Positions 17,146 to 25,917 of a stretch of DNA of 64,000 bases are shown here, one piece after another. The stretch covers positions 62,001 through 126,000 of the forward strand of contig JAQWQC010000025.1 in the NCBI GenBank assembly GCA_029245025.1. The letters are read 5' to 3'. Numbering within the stretch: position 1 is the stretch's first letter; the number at the start of each line of letters is the position of its first letter. Made by a program: the position numbers and the translations under genes. Origin of the DNA: Rhodospirillaceae bacterium. GTDB lineage: Bacteria; Pseudomonadota; Alphaproteobacteria; Rhodospirillales; Rhodospirillaceae. The notes beneath the pieces are model-generated. The model was not told the DNA's origin. It saw only the letters and a program-made list of their open reading frames with translations, and made no database searches.

Positions 17146-17303
17146 GAGTCTGCGCCCGCTTTCTTTCCCGTTACGGCTCTAAAGATCAAGTGCCCAATGA
17201 CAGTAACGACGGCAAGTCCCAAGAAAACCCAAAAGAGATCCCAGGACATACCTTCGAGGGTCTGCTGCCCATAAACATCGCGACTGTAACGGAACAGCTC
17301 CAT
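17142..17303 (-). CDS. Small single-pass membrane peptide, last gene of the molybdenum hydroxylase operon
   Basis: A 53-residue reading frame on the minus strand beginning MELFRYSRDVYGQQTLEG and containing one strong membrane segment (LFWVFLGLAVVTVIGHLIF), then a short basic tail RAVTGKKAGADS. It begins one base after the stop of the FAD subunit (TAG-G-ATG), with GAGG upstream, so it reads as the fourth cistron of the operon. No function is known to me. Position and form suggest a membrane anchor or electron-transfer adaptor for the periplasmic enzyme. Too short for most gene callers. Confidence 0.6.
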   Translation of the reverse strand: MELFRYSRDVYGQQTLEGMSWDLFWVFLGLAVVTVIGHLIFRAVTGKKAGADS

Positions 17304-17304
17304 C

Positions 17305-18300
17305 CTAGGCTTCGCCTCTGATCGCCCGCTTTACCAGATTCTCCATAAGAGGAATCTTGAAGTGGTTGTAATTGAGCGGTGTCGCCCCACGAGACGCCGT
17401 GCCGCCAGCCAGATCAGCTGTTTCAGCGTCAGGGGCGCTGCCTATGGCAATCTGTTCCGCGCCTTCGATACGCTTGGGTACACATTCAACACCGGAGCAG
17501 ACGATGCGGATGTCTTCAACAATACCATCTTTAACGATCATCGAAGAGGCAACGTTGACCAGCGGGAAGTCCCACGTGTTCCGGTCGGCGACCTTTTCAA
17601 AATAGAAGTTCGCACCGGCCCATTTAGACGGAATACGCACCGCGACAAGAAGTTCACTGGGCTCGACAACGGTCATACGCGTGATGTTTACGGCAGGTCC
17701 AATAAAGAACTCTTGAGCTGGCACGATGCGTTCGCCAGCGGGGCCATGAATGACCATTTCGGCATCCAGGGCGACGATAGCTGCTGCCGTATCTGATGGG
17801 GTCACAGCAACGCAGCGCGATGCTCCAAACAAGCAGTGCTCGCGATTCATACCTTCCGGGGTGTCGGCGTAGCAGGTATTGCCACCGGCGCGGTAACAAT
17901 CGAGACCGGACCGGTAGTACCAGCAACGGGCATCTTGGTTGAGGTTGCCACCCAATGTTCCTGCATTGCGGATTTGGGGGCTGGCCACACGGCTGGCGGC
18001 CTGGGCGAGCACACCGTAGCTCCCGGAGATGATGGTGTTTTCAACAATCTCGGTCAGTGTTGTCATGGCACCGATTTCAACGCCCTCTGCGGTTTCTCGG
18101 ATGCCACTTAGTTCTGCGATGCCACCGAGGTCGATGACCGCTTCGGGTCGTTTAGCGCGATCTTTGAACCAGTCATAACTGTCTTGGCCGCCCGCAACTT
18201 TCCAGCCTCGTTCGCCATATTTTTCGAGCAGGTCCAGTGCATTCTCAATATCTGTCGGCTGAAACAGCGCAAACTGCGGCATTACATCTTTGGTACTCAT
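17305..18300 (-). CDS. Molybdenum hydroxylase FAD subunit with Cys-rich [4Fe-4S]-type insert (PaoB-like)
   Basis: A 331-residue CoxM/XdhB-type FAD subunit. The FAD-binding signature is VAGGQDSYDWFK (34-45) and RNAGTLGGNLNQDARC (111-126). An insert carries five cysteines, C126, C135, C143, C156 and C163, in the region where PaoB of E. coli holds a [4Fe-4S] cluster, so I infer the same here. The fold continues with FFIGPAVNITRMTVVEPSELLVAVRIP, typical of the C-terminal substrate-side domain. It lies 12 bases downstream of the molybdopterin subunit and one base before the small membrane peptide. Likely function: moving electrons from the Mo/2Fe-2S subunits to a membrane acceptor rather than to NAD or O2. 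Confidence 0.9.
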   Translation of the reverse strand: MSTKDVMPQFALFQPTDIENALDLLEKYGERGWKVAGGQDSYDWFKDRAKRPEAVIDLGGIAELSGIRETAEGVEIGAMTTLTEIVENTIISGSYGVLAQAASRVASPQIRNAGTLGGNLNQDARCWYYRSGLDCYRAGGNTCYADTPEGMNREHCLFGASRCVAVTPSDTAAAIVALDAEMVIHGPAGERIVPAQEFFIGPAVNITRMTVVEPSELLVAVRIPSKWAGANFYFEKVADRNTWDFPLVNVASSMIVKDGIVEDIRIVCSGVECVPKRIEGAEQIAIGSAPDAETADLAGGTASRGATPLNYNHFKIPLMENLVKRAIRGEA

Positions 18301-18312
18301 GTCTGCGCCTCC

Positions 18313-20715
18313 CTATTGACTGCTTACTTCAAGCGTTTTGTATGATTGCGGCCGATCGGCCAAGGCATTGATGATCATGTCTGGCACCACAGGTGTGCGG
18401 TTGAAGTAAACACCGCCGAGCGCATCAGAAATTGCGCTCAACAATGCTGCCCCAGCGCAGCCCATCAGAGGTTCGCCAATCCCACGCGCGCCTACGGGGT
18501 TAGTTGGGTCTGGCAGGTCCACATACCCGACATCCATCTCAGCCGGAACGTCCAGATATGATGGAGGCTTTGCTTGGTGGAAGCCGATGTTGGCGGGTAG
18601 ACCGTTTTGCGGGTCATATACAATTCGTTCCAAGCCGGCCATGCCGATGCCCATGACGCCGCCACCACGAATTTGGTGCTCCAGACCTTGCGGGTGCACC
18701 ACCGTTCCACAGTCTGCTGTGCCGACGTATTCTAGAACCTCATATTTCCCGGTCTCAACATCCAACTCGATCTTTATAAAGGCTGTAGCGAGGGCCGGAG
18801 GCAAGCCATTGCTCGGATATTTATCTTTGGCGGCACCGATCAATCCCGTACCTGCCATCGCAGTCACAGACGCCTTGGTGATGGCGTGCATGTCTTCGTC
18901 CATTTCTTCGCCACTAAACTTGCCACCGAGTTCGATGGCGCGCTGTGCCGCCTGAGCAAAGGTAAGATTCTTTTCAGGGTCAGCTATAGAGAAGACTTTG
19001 TCGTCACCGACATCATAGTCATCGACCGCACCACCCAAATCCATTGCTGCAATTTCGAGCAACTTCATTTTGGCGTCCATCGCGCCCGCGTAGTTGGTGC
19101 GGGACATCGTGTACGACGTGTTGCTGCCAAACTGGCCTAGGTTCCATGGCAAATGCCGCCTGGTATCACCGCGCTCGATCACACAGTTTTCCCAAGAGCA
19201 CCCCAGCACCTCAGCAGACACGCGAGAGGTGCTTGCATAAGAATAGGTACCGAGATTGCCGACCCCGGTGTGTATATGAACTTTGCCGCTGGGTGCGATG
19301 CGCACTAGTCCGTCAAAGCCGCTGGAGCCTCCTGGGTGGAAGGCTTGGCCCACACCAATGCCAACAACTTTTGACCCTTTGCGCTGGCCGCTCTCATTCT
19401 TCTTTTCTTCCCAATTGAAACGTTCGGCGCCTTGGCTCATGGCCTCTTTGAGGAATGCGCTGGACAATGTGTTGTCACGCCCCCCAAAGGTGGTGCCATC
19501 GGTCGGAGCATTGAGCTCGCGGATGGCAAGTCGATCAACCCCAAGGGTCTTCGCTGCTTTATCCATCAATGGTTCCATGACGCAGGCAAGCTGGTTTTGA
19601 CCCGGCCCGCGTTGCGCGCCTGTAGGCGGCGTGTTGGTGGCAATGGGAATGCCTTTCCAGCGCATGGCTTCTGGCGTGTAGACCAGCGATAAAGCTTCAC
19701 CCGCATTCGCATAGTCTGGGAAGCTGTCGTTCGATCCACTTTGTTGAACGACATATATATCTGCCGCGATCAGACGACCTTCTTCACTAAAGCCAAGCTT
19801 TACATTGCCCTGAAACCCGTTGCGTCGTGAGCCAAGAAAGTACTCTTCCGCGCGGGTGACGCGCATCATGCAGGGGCGCCCAACCTTTTTAGACATGTGG
19901 GCCGGGATAGTGGCGATTGGGTAGGCTGTACCCTTAGAGCCAAATCCTCCACCGCAATATTCTGCAATCAGAATGAGGTCTTCCGTCTCTATGCCGCAGT
20001 ACTTGGCGTAGTCGGGCACGTTAAAGGTATGGCTTTGTGACGAGGCGTGAAGATAACACTTGCCGTTTTCCCAATAGGCAAAAGAGCTGCGTGGCTCCAT
20101 GCTTTGGTGCGGATGCCCCGCAACTACAAAGGTTTCATCAAGAACCAGCGCCGCGTTAGCAAACCCAGCATCGACATCGCCGCGTTCCCATTCGCCTTGG
20201 GGTTTGCCACGGGGCAGTTCGTCGTCGCCAGCCGTTGCAAAATCGCGGGCTGTCCACTTGTAGCTTTCCGCTTTGCCGCGGAACAGCGCCACATTGCCGC
20301 TGTCATGAACGTCAGGACCGCCTGGATAAAGACTTTTCAAGGGGTCGATGACAAAGGGACGTGGTTCATATTCGATTGTGATCTTTTCAAGCGCGTCAGC
20401 CGCCACCTGTTCGCTGGTCGCAGCGATAGCAAGAATGGGGTCGCCGACGTACTTGGGGTGATTGGTCAGAATCGGCATTTGCGGTTCTGGAATGTTCGTG
20501 ACGTCATCGGCCGTCAACACGTCGATAACACCGTCCATCTTCAGGGCTTCCGACGCGTCTAAATTACGCACGATTGCGTGCGGCATGGGGCTTAGCAGCA
20601 GTTTGACGAACAGCATGCCCTCAGCGCGGAAGTCCTCAGAGTATTTTGCTTTACCTGTAACCTTGGCCCGGACGTCGGGTGGCGTGAAGTTCTTTCCAAT
20701 ATGTTTAAAAGCCAT
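18313..20715 (-). CDS. Molybdenum hydroxylase large subunit (aldehyde/xanthine oxidase family, PaoC/CoxL-like)
   Basis: An 800-residue molybdopterin-binding catalytic subunit. It begins with the small N-terminal Ald_Xan_dh domain (RAKVTGKAKYSEDFRAEGM, LSPMPHAIVRNLD). Cofactor motifs follow: YCGGGFGSKG, GAQRGPGQNQL, and the C-terminal GARGIGEP containing the catalytic glutamate E748. There is no signal peptide of its own, so it probably travels through the Tat system bound to the small Fe-S subunit, as in periplasmic aldehyde oxidoreductases. Substrate not deducible; aldehydes or N-heteroaromatics fit the family. The start ATG is one base after the stop of the 2Fe-2S subunit gene, giving translational coupling. 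The neighbouring Rieske oxygenase cluster may make or use the same compound. Confidence 0.92.
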   Translation of the reverse strand: MAFKHIGKNFTPPDVRAKVTGKAKYSEDFRAEGMLFVKLLLSPMPHAIVRNLDASEALKMDGVIDVLTADDVTNIPEPQMPILTNHPKYVGDPILAIAATSEQVAADALEKITIEYEPRPFVIDPLKSLYPGGPDVHDSGNVALFRGKAESYKWTARDFATAGDDELPRGKPQGEWERGDVDAGFANAALVLDETFVVAGHPHQSMEPRSSFAYWENGKCYLHASSQSHTFNVPDYAKYCGIETEDLILIAEYCGGGFGSKGTAYPIATIPAHMSKKVGRPCMMRVTRAEEYFLGSRRNGFQGNVKLGFSEEGRLIAADIYVVQQSGSNDSFPDYANAGEALSLVYTPEAMRWKGIPIATNTPPTGAQRGPGQNQLACVMEPLMDKAAKTLGVDRLAIRELNAPTDGTTFGGRDNTLSSAFLKEAMSQGAERFNWEEKKNESGQRKGSKVVGIGVGQAFHPGGSSGFDGLVRIAPSGKVHIHTGVGNLGTYSYASTSRVSAEVLGCSWENCVIERGDTRRHLPWNLGQFGSNTSYTMSRTNYAGAMDAKMKLLEIAAMDLGGAVDDYDVGDDKVFSIADPEKNLTFAQAAQRAIELGGKFSGEEMDEDMHAITKASVTAMAGTGLIGAAKDKYPSNGLPPALATAFIKIELDVETGKYEVLEYVGTADCGTVVHPQGLEHQIRGGGVMGIGMAGLERIVYDPQNGLPANIGFHQAKPPSYLDVPAEMDVGYVDLPDPTNPVGARGIGEPLMGCAGAALLSAISDALGGVYFNRTPVVPDMIINALADRPQSYKTLEVSSQ

Positions 20716-20716
20716 T

Positions 20717-21379
20717 TTAGCTCACCCGTGCTGCGCGCATGATAGAATTAAGATAGTGGTCGTAAGCCCCACAGCGACAAAGGTTGCCAGCCATGCCTTC
20801 GCGTACTTCTTCGCGGGTTGGGCTTGGGTTGTTTTTAAGAAGGGCGACACCGGACATCACTTGGCCGGGTGTGCAGAAACCACATTGGGGTCCAAGTTCG
20901 TCAATCATCGCCTGCTGAACTGGATGTAATGCACCGTCCGGTTGCTCTAGCCCCTCAACTGTTGTGACTTCTCGGCCGCGGACACTGTGGGTCAAGGTCG
21001 AGCAAGAATTGTGAGTAACATCGTCGATCAAAACGGTGCAGGCGCCGCACTCACCGCGGTCACAGGCTAGCTTGGTCCCTGTTAGGCCGAGTTTGTACCG
21101 TAGCGTCATTGCGAGGCTTTCATTTGGTAGAACATCTACAGGGCGACTCTTGCCGTTGATGTTCAAGGTCACCAAGCGCTCGACTGATCCCGCAGCGGGA
21201 GTTGCGTCATCTGAGCAGCCACTCAATCCCGTGAGCATAAGCCCTCCGGTTGATGCCACAGCACCTGTCGCAATAACGCTCTTGATAAAAGCGCGGCGGG
21301 TTACTGGGTCGCGGGCTTCCTCAAACACGGCCGGTTGGCCGGTATGTGCGGTCAATACTTGTTGAGTGTCGTTCGCCAT
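20717..21379 (-). CDS. Molybdenum hydroxylase 2Fe-2S subunit with Tat leader and possible lipobox (PaoA-like)
   Basis: A 220-residue iron-sulfur subunit. The N-terminus has a twin arginine at 28-29 (VTRRAFIKSVIATG), a hydrophobic stretch and LSGC at 52-55, which fits a lipobox, so the protein may be a Tat-exported lipoprotein. The plant-type [2Fe-2S] cluster uses C106, C111, C114 and C126 (CDRGECGACTVL...NSC). The second cluster uses C166, C169, C201 and C203 (CGFCTPG...CRCGAY). This matches xanthine oxidase-family small subunits such as PaoA. First gene of a four-gene operon on the minus strand; the intergenic region 21380-21632 is shared with the divergent cytochrome b gene. Confidence 0.9.
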   Translation of the reverse strand: MANDTQQVLTAHTGQPAVFEEARDPVTRRAFIKSVIATGAVASTGGLMLTGLSGCSDDATPAAGSVERLVTLNINGKSRPVDVLPNESLAMTLRYKLGLTGTKLACDRGECGACTVLIDDVTHNSCSTLTHSVRGREVTTVEGLEQPDGALHPVQQAMIDELGPQCGFCTPGQVMSGVALLKNNPSPTREEVREGMAGNLCRCGAYDHYLNSIMRAARVS

Positions 21380-21632
21380 AAGTCCAATCTCTCTATCGTA
21401 AGCAGAGCGTAATTAGTAGAGTATCCGCAATTGCGCGCTCTCTGTGAATACCCCAGGATTTAGCCAGAATGTAGTGAATTCGGACGGTAAGATGTGCTTA
21501 TTCCCTGCGCACCGCCACGCAGCGATCATATCGTCGGGATGATCTTGTTCTCCGGTCTCATCTTAGCCCTTTTTCCGCTCCGAATTAGCCATTAGGTTCG
21601 TGGCCGGACCGAAATAGGGAATACCCATCTTT

Positions 21633-22259
21633 ATGTCATCAGACCGTATTATTCGTCACAAGCTCATCGACCGCCTTTTTCATTGGGCCATGGCGGCCAG
21701 CATGTTAACCCTGCTCGGCACAGGGCTTTGCCCGATACTTGGGCTGGAATTCGATTGGGTGCCAGTCCATTGGATTTCTGGTGTGGTGCTAACAGTTACC
21801 GTTGTATGGCATGTGATCCGGTCGATCGTGCGTAAAAATCTACTCTCTATTTGGGTAGGCCCCGGAGAGCTTCTAAACGCTCTTGCGACCGTGCGGTCTG
21901 GATTATTGCCAAAGCCGGGTAAATATTCGATTGCTCAGCGTTTGATGCACAGTTCTGTCACTGTGTTTTGCCTGACCGCGCTGGTGACCGGTTTGTTGAT
22001 GTTGGTTCGCATCGATACCCCCTTTTGGGAGCGTGACCCGTATTTGCTGTCCCAGTCGATATGGGGCTGGATTTACGTCTTGCACGGATTGGCGGCGCTA
22101 GTCTTTGTTAGCTTGATCATTTTGCATGTTTACTTTGGCGTGCGACCCGAGAAATTGTTTTATCTGCGCTCGATGGTGTTTGGCTGGATCAGCCGCGAAG
22201 AAATGGAGGGAAACCATGATCCCGCTCTTTGGACCGATACAGGGGATAAATCATCATGA
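21633..22259 (+). CDS. Cytochrome b561-type membrane protein
   Basis: A 208-residue integral membrane protein with four hydrophobic helices. It begins RHKLIDRLFHWAMAASMLTLLGTGL, and histidines in HWISGVVLTVTVVWHVIRS and LHGLAALVFVSLIILHVYFG sit where cytochrome b561/formate dehydrogenase gamma proteins bind two b haems. Such proteins pass electrons between periplasmic enzymes and quinone. It is transcribed away from the Mo-hydroxylase operon across a 253-base gap, making it a reasonable electron acceptor for that enzyme (inference). The next gene overlaps its stop by 4 bases. Confidence 0.83.
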   Translation: MSSDRIIRHKLIDRLFHWAMAASMLTLLGTGLCPILGLEFDWVPVHWISGVVLTVTVVWHVIRSIVRKNLLSIWVGPGELLNALATVRSGLLPKPGKYSIAQRLMHSSVTVFCLTALVTGLLMLVRIDTPFWERDPYLLSQSIWGWIYVLHGLAALVFVSLIILHVYFGVRPEKLFYLRSMVFGWISREEMEGNHDPALWTDTGDKSS

Positions 22260-22654
22260 GCGAACCATTGAATTTTTCTGCCTGTGTTGAGGCAATTGAA
22301 TCCTCCTACGAGTTCATGTTGGCGTATGCGGCTCAGGGTCGCGACAAAGAAGGCGTCAGTGGGGATGGGCCGTCGATCCGCGTATTCATGATGTCTTTGA
22401 GCGATGCTCTTGGTGTACTAGATGTTGCGTTGAAACAAGAGATCGCGTCCCGTGCGGCCGACAACGTTGCGCAGCTTGAGACTTTCTCAGTCGTGCTTGC
22501 CGATGATGCGGCCCGGGCCCGTGCAGCCGTCGACATGGTACTGTCTGTGCCGTCTATTTCTTCCCAATTGATTGATAACCTTAACGCGTCAATTCACTTG
22601 CGCGCTTTACTCACAAGCTTGTTCCTGATGGATGAAGCGGTGCAGTCCAGCTAG
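22256..22654 (+). CDS. Hypothetical helical protein coupled to the cytochrome b gene
   Basis: A 132-residue soluble-looking protein, mostly predicted helix and Ala/Leu/Ser-rich, with no signal peptide, cysteine cluster or haem motif (one Cys, near residue 8). Its ATGA start overlaps the cytochrome b561 stop, so the two are translated together and probably belong to the same electron-transfer unit. I do not recognise the family. An assembly or regulatory role for the Mo enzyme is possible but unsupported. The tRNA-Thr gene follows on the opposite strand. Confidence 0.6.
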   Translation: MSEPLNFSACVEAIESSYEFMLAYAAQGRDKEGVSGDGPSIRVFMMSLSDALGVLDVALKQEIASRAADNVAQLETFSVVLADDAARARAAVDMVLSVPSISSQLIDNLNASIHLRALLTSLFLMDEAVQSS

Positions 22655-22682
22655 CCGGGTATTGGGTTTTATTTGGGGAAAA

Positions 22683-22757
22683 TGGTGCTGCCGGGTGGAA
22701 TTGAACCACCGGCCTCTCCCTTACCAAGGGAGTGCTCTACCCCTGAGCTACGGCAGC
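22683..22757 (-). tRNA. tRNA-Thr (anticodon GGT)
   Basis: On the minus strand the acceptor stem pairs GCTGCCG with CGGCAGC, followed by discriminator A and an encoded CCA. The D arm is TAGCTCAGGGGTAGAGCA. The anticodon arm is CTCCC-TTGGTAA-GGGAG, giving anticodon GGT. The T arm has GGTTCAATTCC. All arms pair without gaps. Confidence 0.97.
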
Positions 22758-22947
22758 ACGGTCGCGAAATCAGACAGGTTCGCGAGCGGCGCGGACCTTG
22801 CCACAAGGCCATATGGGGCGCAAGGCACGGAAACTGAATAATCGCAGCTTTTCTGCGGCCTGCTCCAAGTTACAGGCGGCTGTTGACCGTATGGCTGAAC
22901 CTGGCAAACTGACCTTTCTCTTTGTCTATTGGCTCCGATATTGATCA

Positions 22948-23112
22948 ATGACCAATACATCTCGTCAAAAAACGCCTTCGCGATCAGAGGCGGCTCGGGC
23001 ACGGTCGGCCGCGGCGTTACGAGAGAATCTGAAGCGCCGCAAAACCCAAGCGCGGGAGCAGGCGGACGGCAAAAAGAAATCGAGCCCTGCGCCTAAAGTT
23101 GAAACGCAATAG
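22948..23112 (+). CDS. Small basic protein (54 aa)
   Basis: A short frame beginning MTNTSRQKTPSRSEAARARS and continuing with ALRENLKRRKTQAREQ, then a Lys/Ser/Pro tail. It is very basic, helical in the middle and disordered at the ends. Small proteins with an ALRxNLxRRKxQxR core are familiar near murA/dcd in alphaproteobacteria, though I cannot name a function. It lies between tRNA-Thr and dcd on the same strand as dcd. No strong Shine-Dalgarno sequence is visible upstream. Confidence 0.62.
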   Translation: MTNTSRQKTPSRSEAARARSAAALRENLKRRKTQAREQADGKKKSSPAPKVETQ

Positions 23113-23186
23113 CTTGAGACCCACATTTCTGTGGGCTACAAGATGTGCTACATCTCCATAATTGATAAGGTGAGGGGAAGCCGGTC

Positions 23187-23741
23187 ATGTCTGTAATGCC
23201 CGACAGTTGGATCCGCAAAAAGGCGACTGAAGACGGCATGATTGAACCGTTCACGGATCGGCTCGAGCGTGATGACGTCATTTCTTATGGTGTGTCATCA
23301 TACGGGTACGATGCCCGCGTGTCTGACGAATTTAAGATCTTTACCAACGTCAACAACACAGTCGTCGACCCTAAGAATTTCTCCACCCATGGATTCGTTG
23401 ATCGTAAGACTGACGTCTGTGTCATTCCGCCGAATAGTTTTGCGTTGGCGCGAACGGTTGAGATGTTTCGTATTCCCCGAGACGTGTTGGTCATTTGTCT
23501 AGGTAAGTCAACCTATGCGCGGTGCGGCATCATCGTTAACGTCACGCCTCTCGAGCCGGAGTGGGAGGGGCATGTGACGCTTGAGTTCTCGAACACAACA
23601 CCCCTACCTGCCCGTATTTATGCCAACGAAGGGGCTTGCCAATTCATTTTCCTAAAGGGCGACACAGAATGTGATGTGTCCTATGCAGACCGCAAGGGAA
23701 AGTATCAGGGACAGCAGGGCGTCACCCTGCCAAAACTATAA
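23187..23741 (+). CDS. dcd: dCTP deaminase
   Basis: Deaminates dCTP to dUTP in pyrimidine nucleotide synthesis; cytosolic homotrimer. The 184 residues match the family length. Motifs: [13 protein letters not shown] start, [60 protein letters not shown] with the catalytic Glu in the last block, and C-terminal [25 protein letters not shown] lies 8 bases before the ATG. Starts the conserved dcd-murA-hisG-hisD run. Confidence 0.97.
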   Translation: MSVMPDSWIRKKATEDGMIEPFTDRLERDDVISYGVSSYGYDARVSDEFKIFTNVNNTVVDPKNFSTHGFVDRKTDVCVIPPNSFALARTVEMFRIPRDVLVICLGKSTYARCGIIVNVTPLEPEWEGHVTLEFSNTTPLPARIYANEGACQFIFLKGDTECDVSYADRKGKYQGQQGVTLPKL

Positions 23742-23808
23742 CCACGTGCCCAAGTATCACCATATTGGCGCTTTAGCACGATCACAATCCTTGGTCAGCG
23801 TCTAACGC

Positions 23809-25083
23809 ATGGATGCCATTCGTATACACGGGGGCGTACCGCTCAATGGCGAGATAGAGATATCTGGCGCCAAGAATGCGGCGTTGCCTTTAATGGCAGC
23901 CTGTTTGCTCAGTGAAGAACCGCTTGTGCTGTCTAACGTGCCAGCGCTTGCGGATATCAAGACAATGGGGCGGTTGCTCGAACAACACGGCGCTTCAATT
24001 GAAACTACTGAAGATGGGCATACGGTCACGCTATACGCTAGAAAAATCTCAAGCACTGAAGCGCCCTATGATCTTGTTCGGAAAATGCGTGCGTCTGTAC
24101 TCGTGCTTGGACCATTGGTGGCGCGTGAGGGGCGGGCTCGTGTGTCTTTGCCCGGTGGTTGCGCCATTGGAACGCGACCGGTCGACCTTCACTTAAAAGC
24201 GTTGGAATCCCTTGGCGCGGAAATCGAACTCACCGGTGGGTATGTTGAGGCACGCCTTCCGTCGGGTCAGAAGCGGCTTATGGGGTCGCACTTTACGTTC
24301 CCGATGGTGACCGTGGGTGGCACAGAGAATTTACTCATGGCGGCCTGCCTTGCAGATGGTGAAACCGTGATTGAGAACGCAGCGCGCGAACCGGAAATTA
24401 CCGATCTGGCGACGTGTTTAATTGCCATGGGTGCAAAGATTAGTGGCTTGGGGTCGGGCACCTTAACTGTTCAAGGGGTGGATCGCCTCCACGCTGCGTC
24501 TCATAGCGTTGTTCCCGATCGAATAGAAACAGGCACATATGCGTTAGCGGCTGCGATCACCCGCGGCACGCTGAAATTAACCAATACCCGCGCCGACATC
24601 TTGGACTCTGTTCTAGATGCGATGCGCCAGACCGGTGCGGACGTGATGATAGAAGATGACTCGATCACTGTTTCGGCTGCCAGCGGCTTGAAGGGTGTTG
24701 ACGTTATGACCGAGCCTTACCCCGGGTTTCCTACAGACATGCAGGCGCAATGGATGGCGCTCATGACCACAGCCGATGGGGCTGCGATGGTCACAGAAAC
24801 AATTTTTGAGAACCGTTTTATGCACGTTCCGGAGCTAGGCCGTTTCGGTGCTGACGTGAATGTCCATGGAGCGTCAGCGATCGTTCGCGGCAAAGCAAAT
24901 TTATCTGGTGCGCCGGTCATGGCGACTGATTTGCGGGCGTCAGTTTCCTTGGTTCTAACCGGCCTTGCTTCCAAAGGCAAAACTATCGTGAACCGTGTGT
25001 ACCACCTAGACCGAGGCTATGAGCGGCTTGAAGAAAAGTTGGCGGCTTGCGGGGCTCGGATTGAGCGGATCCAGGGAGTCTAA
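23809..25083 (+). CDS. murA: UDP-N-acetylglucosamine 1-carboxyvinyltransferase
   Basis: First committed enzyme of peptidoglycan synthesis, transferring enolpyruvate from PEP to UDP-GlcNAc. 424 residues, full length. The N-terminal [18 protein letters not shown] holds the Lys-Asn substrate pair. The active-site loop is [15 protein letters not shown], with the Cys that fosfomycin modifies (equivalent to C115 in E. coli), so the enzyme should be fosfomycin sensitive at this residue. [11 protein letters not shown] and the C-terminal [16 protein letters not shown] are also conserved. It lies 67 bases after dcd on the same strand. Confidence 0.97.
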   Translation: MDAIRIHGGVPLNGEIEISGAKNAALPLMAACLLSEEPLVLSNVPALADIKTMGRLLEQHGASIETTEDGHTVTLYARKISSTEAPYDLVRKMRASVLVLGPLVAREGRARVSLPGGCAIGTRPVDLHLKALESLGAEIELTGGYVEARLPSGQKRLMGSHFTFPMVTVGGTENLLMAACLADGETVIENAAREPEITDLATCLIAMGAKISGLGSGTLTVQGVDRLHAASHSVVPDRIETGTYALAAAITRGTLKLTNTRADILDSVLDAMRQTGADVMIEDDSITVSAASGLKGVDVMTEPYPGFPTDMQAQWMALMTTADGAAMVTETIFENRFMHVPELGRFGADVNVHGASAIVRGKANLSGAPVMATDLRASVSLVLTGLASKGKTIVNRVYHLDRGYERLEEKLAACGARIERIQGV

Positions 25084-25251
25084 GACTTTCGCTACCGTTG
25101 TGGTCACCACGCCCCTTTCTGGGCGGTTTGATTCAGTTAATCCAGAGCATAATAGGGCTTGTTTCAGAAGCAAAACGGGCCAACCCCTAGCCGTGCGGGG
25201 CGCTGCGTGCTAAACGCCCGCCGATATAACACTTAATCGGAAACTCGGGAT

Positions 25252-25917
25252 ATGGCCCTGGACCAGCTGATCATTGCCCTGCCAAAGGGCCGTATATTAG
25301 AGGAGGCGAGACCGCTATTAGATGCGGTGGGAATTCACCCGGAATCCGCCTTCGATGATGACGGCTCGCGCCAGCTTCAATTTGCGACAAACCTTGAGCA
25401 TGTGTCGATTATTCGTGTGCGGTCATTTGATGTGGCGACTTTTGTGGCTTTTGGCGCTGCGCAGATCGGAATTGCCGGAAACGACGTGTTGATGGAATTC
25501 GACTATCCAGAGATTTATGCGCCACTCGACCTAGGAATTGGTGGGTGTCGACTTTGTCTGGCGCAGTCTAAAGAGCTGGGAGAAACGTTTGATGTTTCGC
25601 GGTTATCCCATGTGCGGGTCGCCACCAAGTATCCCGAAACGACCAGCCGTTATTTTGAGGCGCAGGGTATACAAGCCGAATGCGTTAAGCTCAACGGCGC
25701 CATGGAATTGGCGCCCAAGTTGGGATTGACGCCACGGATTGTTGACCTTGTGTCATCTGGCCGGACGTTGAAAGAAAATGGATTGGTAGAAGTAGCGACC
25801 ATTTCTGACGTTTCATCCCGTTTGGTTGTCAATCGGACAGCACTAAAGGTGCGGTCTGAAGAGATTGGTGACTGGATCGAGAAATTCCGGAGAGCGGTTG
25901 ATGCCCAGGCGGCTTAA
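25252..25917 (+). CDS. hisG: ATP phosphoribosyltransferase, short form
   Basis: First step of histidine synthesis (ATP + PRPP). The 221 residues identify the short form, which lacks the regulatory ACT-like domain and needs HisZ for activity and feedback control; hisZ is not in the window. Motifs: [29 protein letters not shown], and [15 protein letters not shown], the PRPP-binding loop. The stop overlaps hisD by 17 bases, so the two are co-expressed. The 168 bases upstream hold no gene that I can see. Confidence 0.95.
   Translation: MALDQLIIALPKGRILEEARPLLDAVGIHPESAFDDDGSRQLQFATNLEHVSIIRVRSFDVATFVAFGAAQIGIAGNDVLMEFDYPEIYAPLDLGIGGCRLCLAQSKELGETFDVSRLSHVRVATKYPETTSRYFEAQGIQAECVKLNGAMELAPKLGLTPRIVDLVSSGRTLKENGLVEVATISDVSSRLVVNRTALKVRSEEIGDWIEKFRRAVDAQAA

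Noticed and set aside
17362-17796. 144-residue plus-strand frame opposite the FAD subunit
   Set aside because: Antisense shadow of the FAD subunit gene, with no motif or ribosome site.
20047-20562. 171-residue plus-strand frame opposite the Mo subunit
   Set aside because: Antisense to a strongly identified gene; no protein family features.
22632-22841. Plus-strand frame running across tRNA-Thr
   Set aside because: It translates the complement of the tRNA, a common false gene call.
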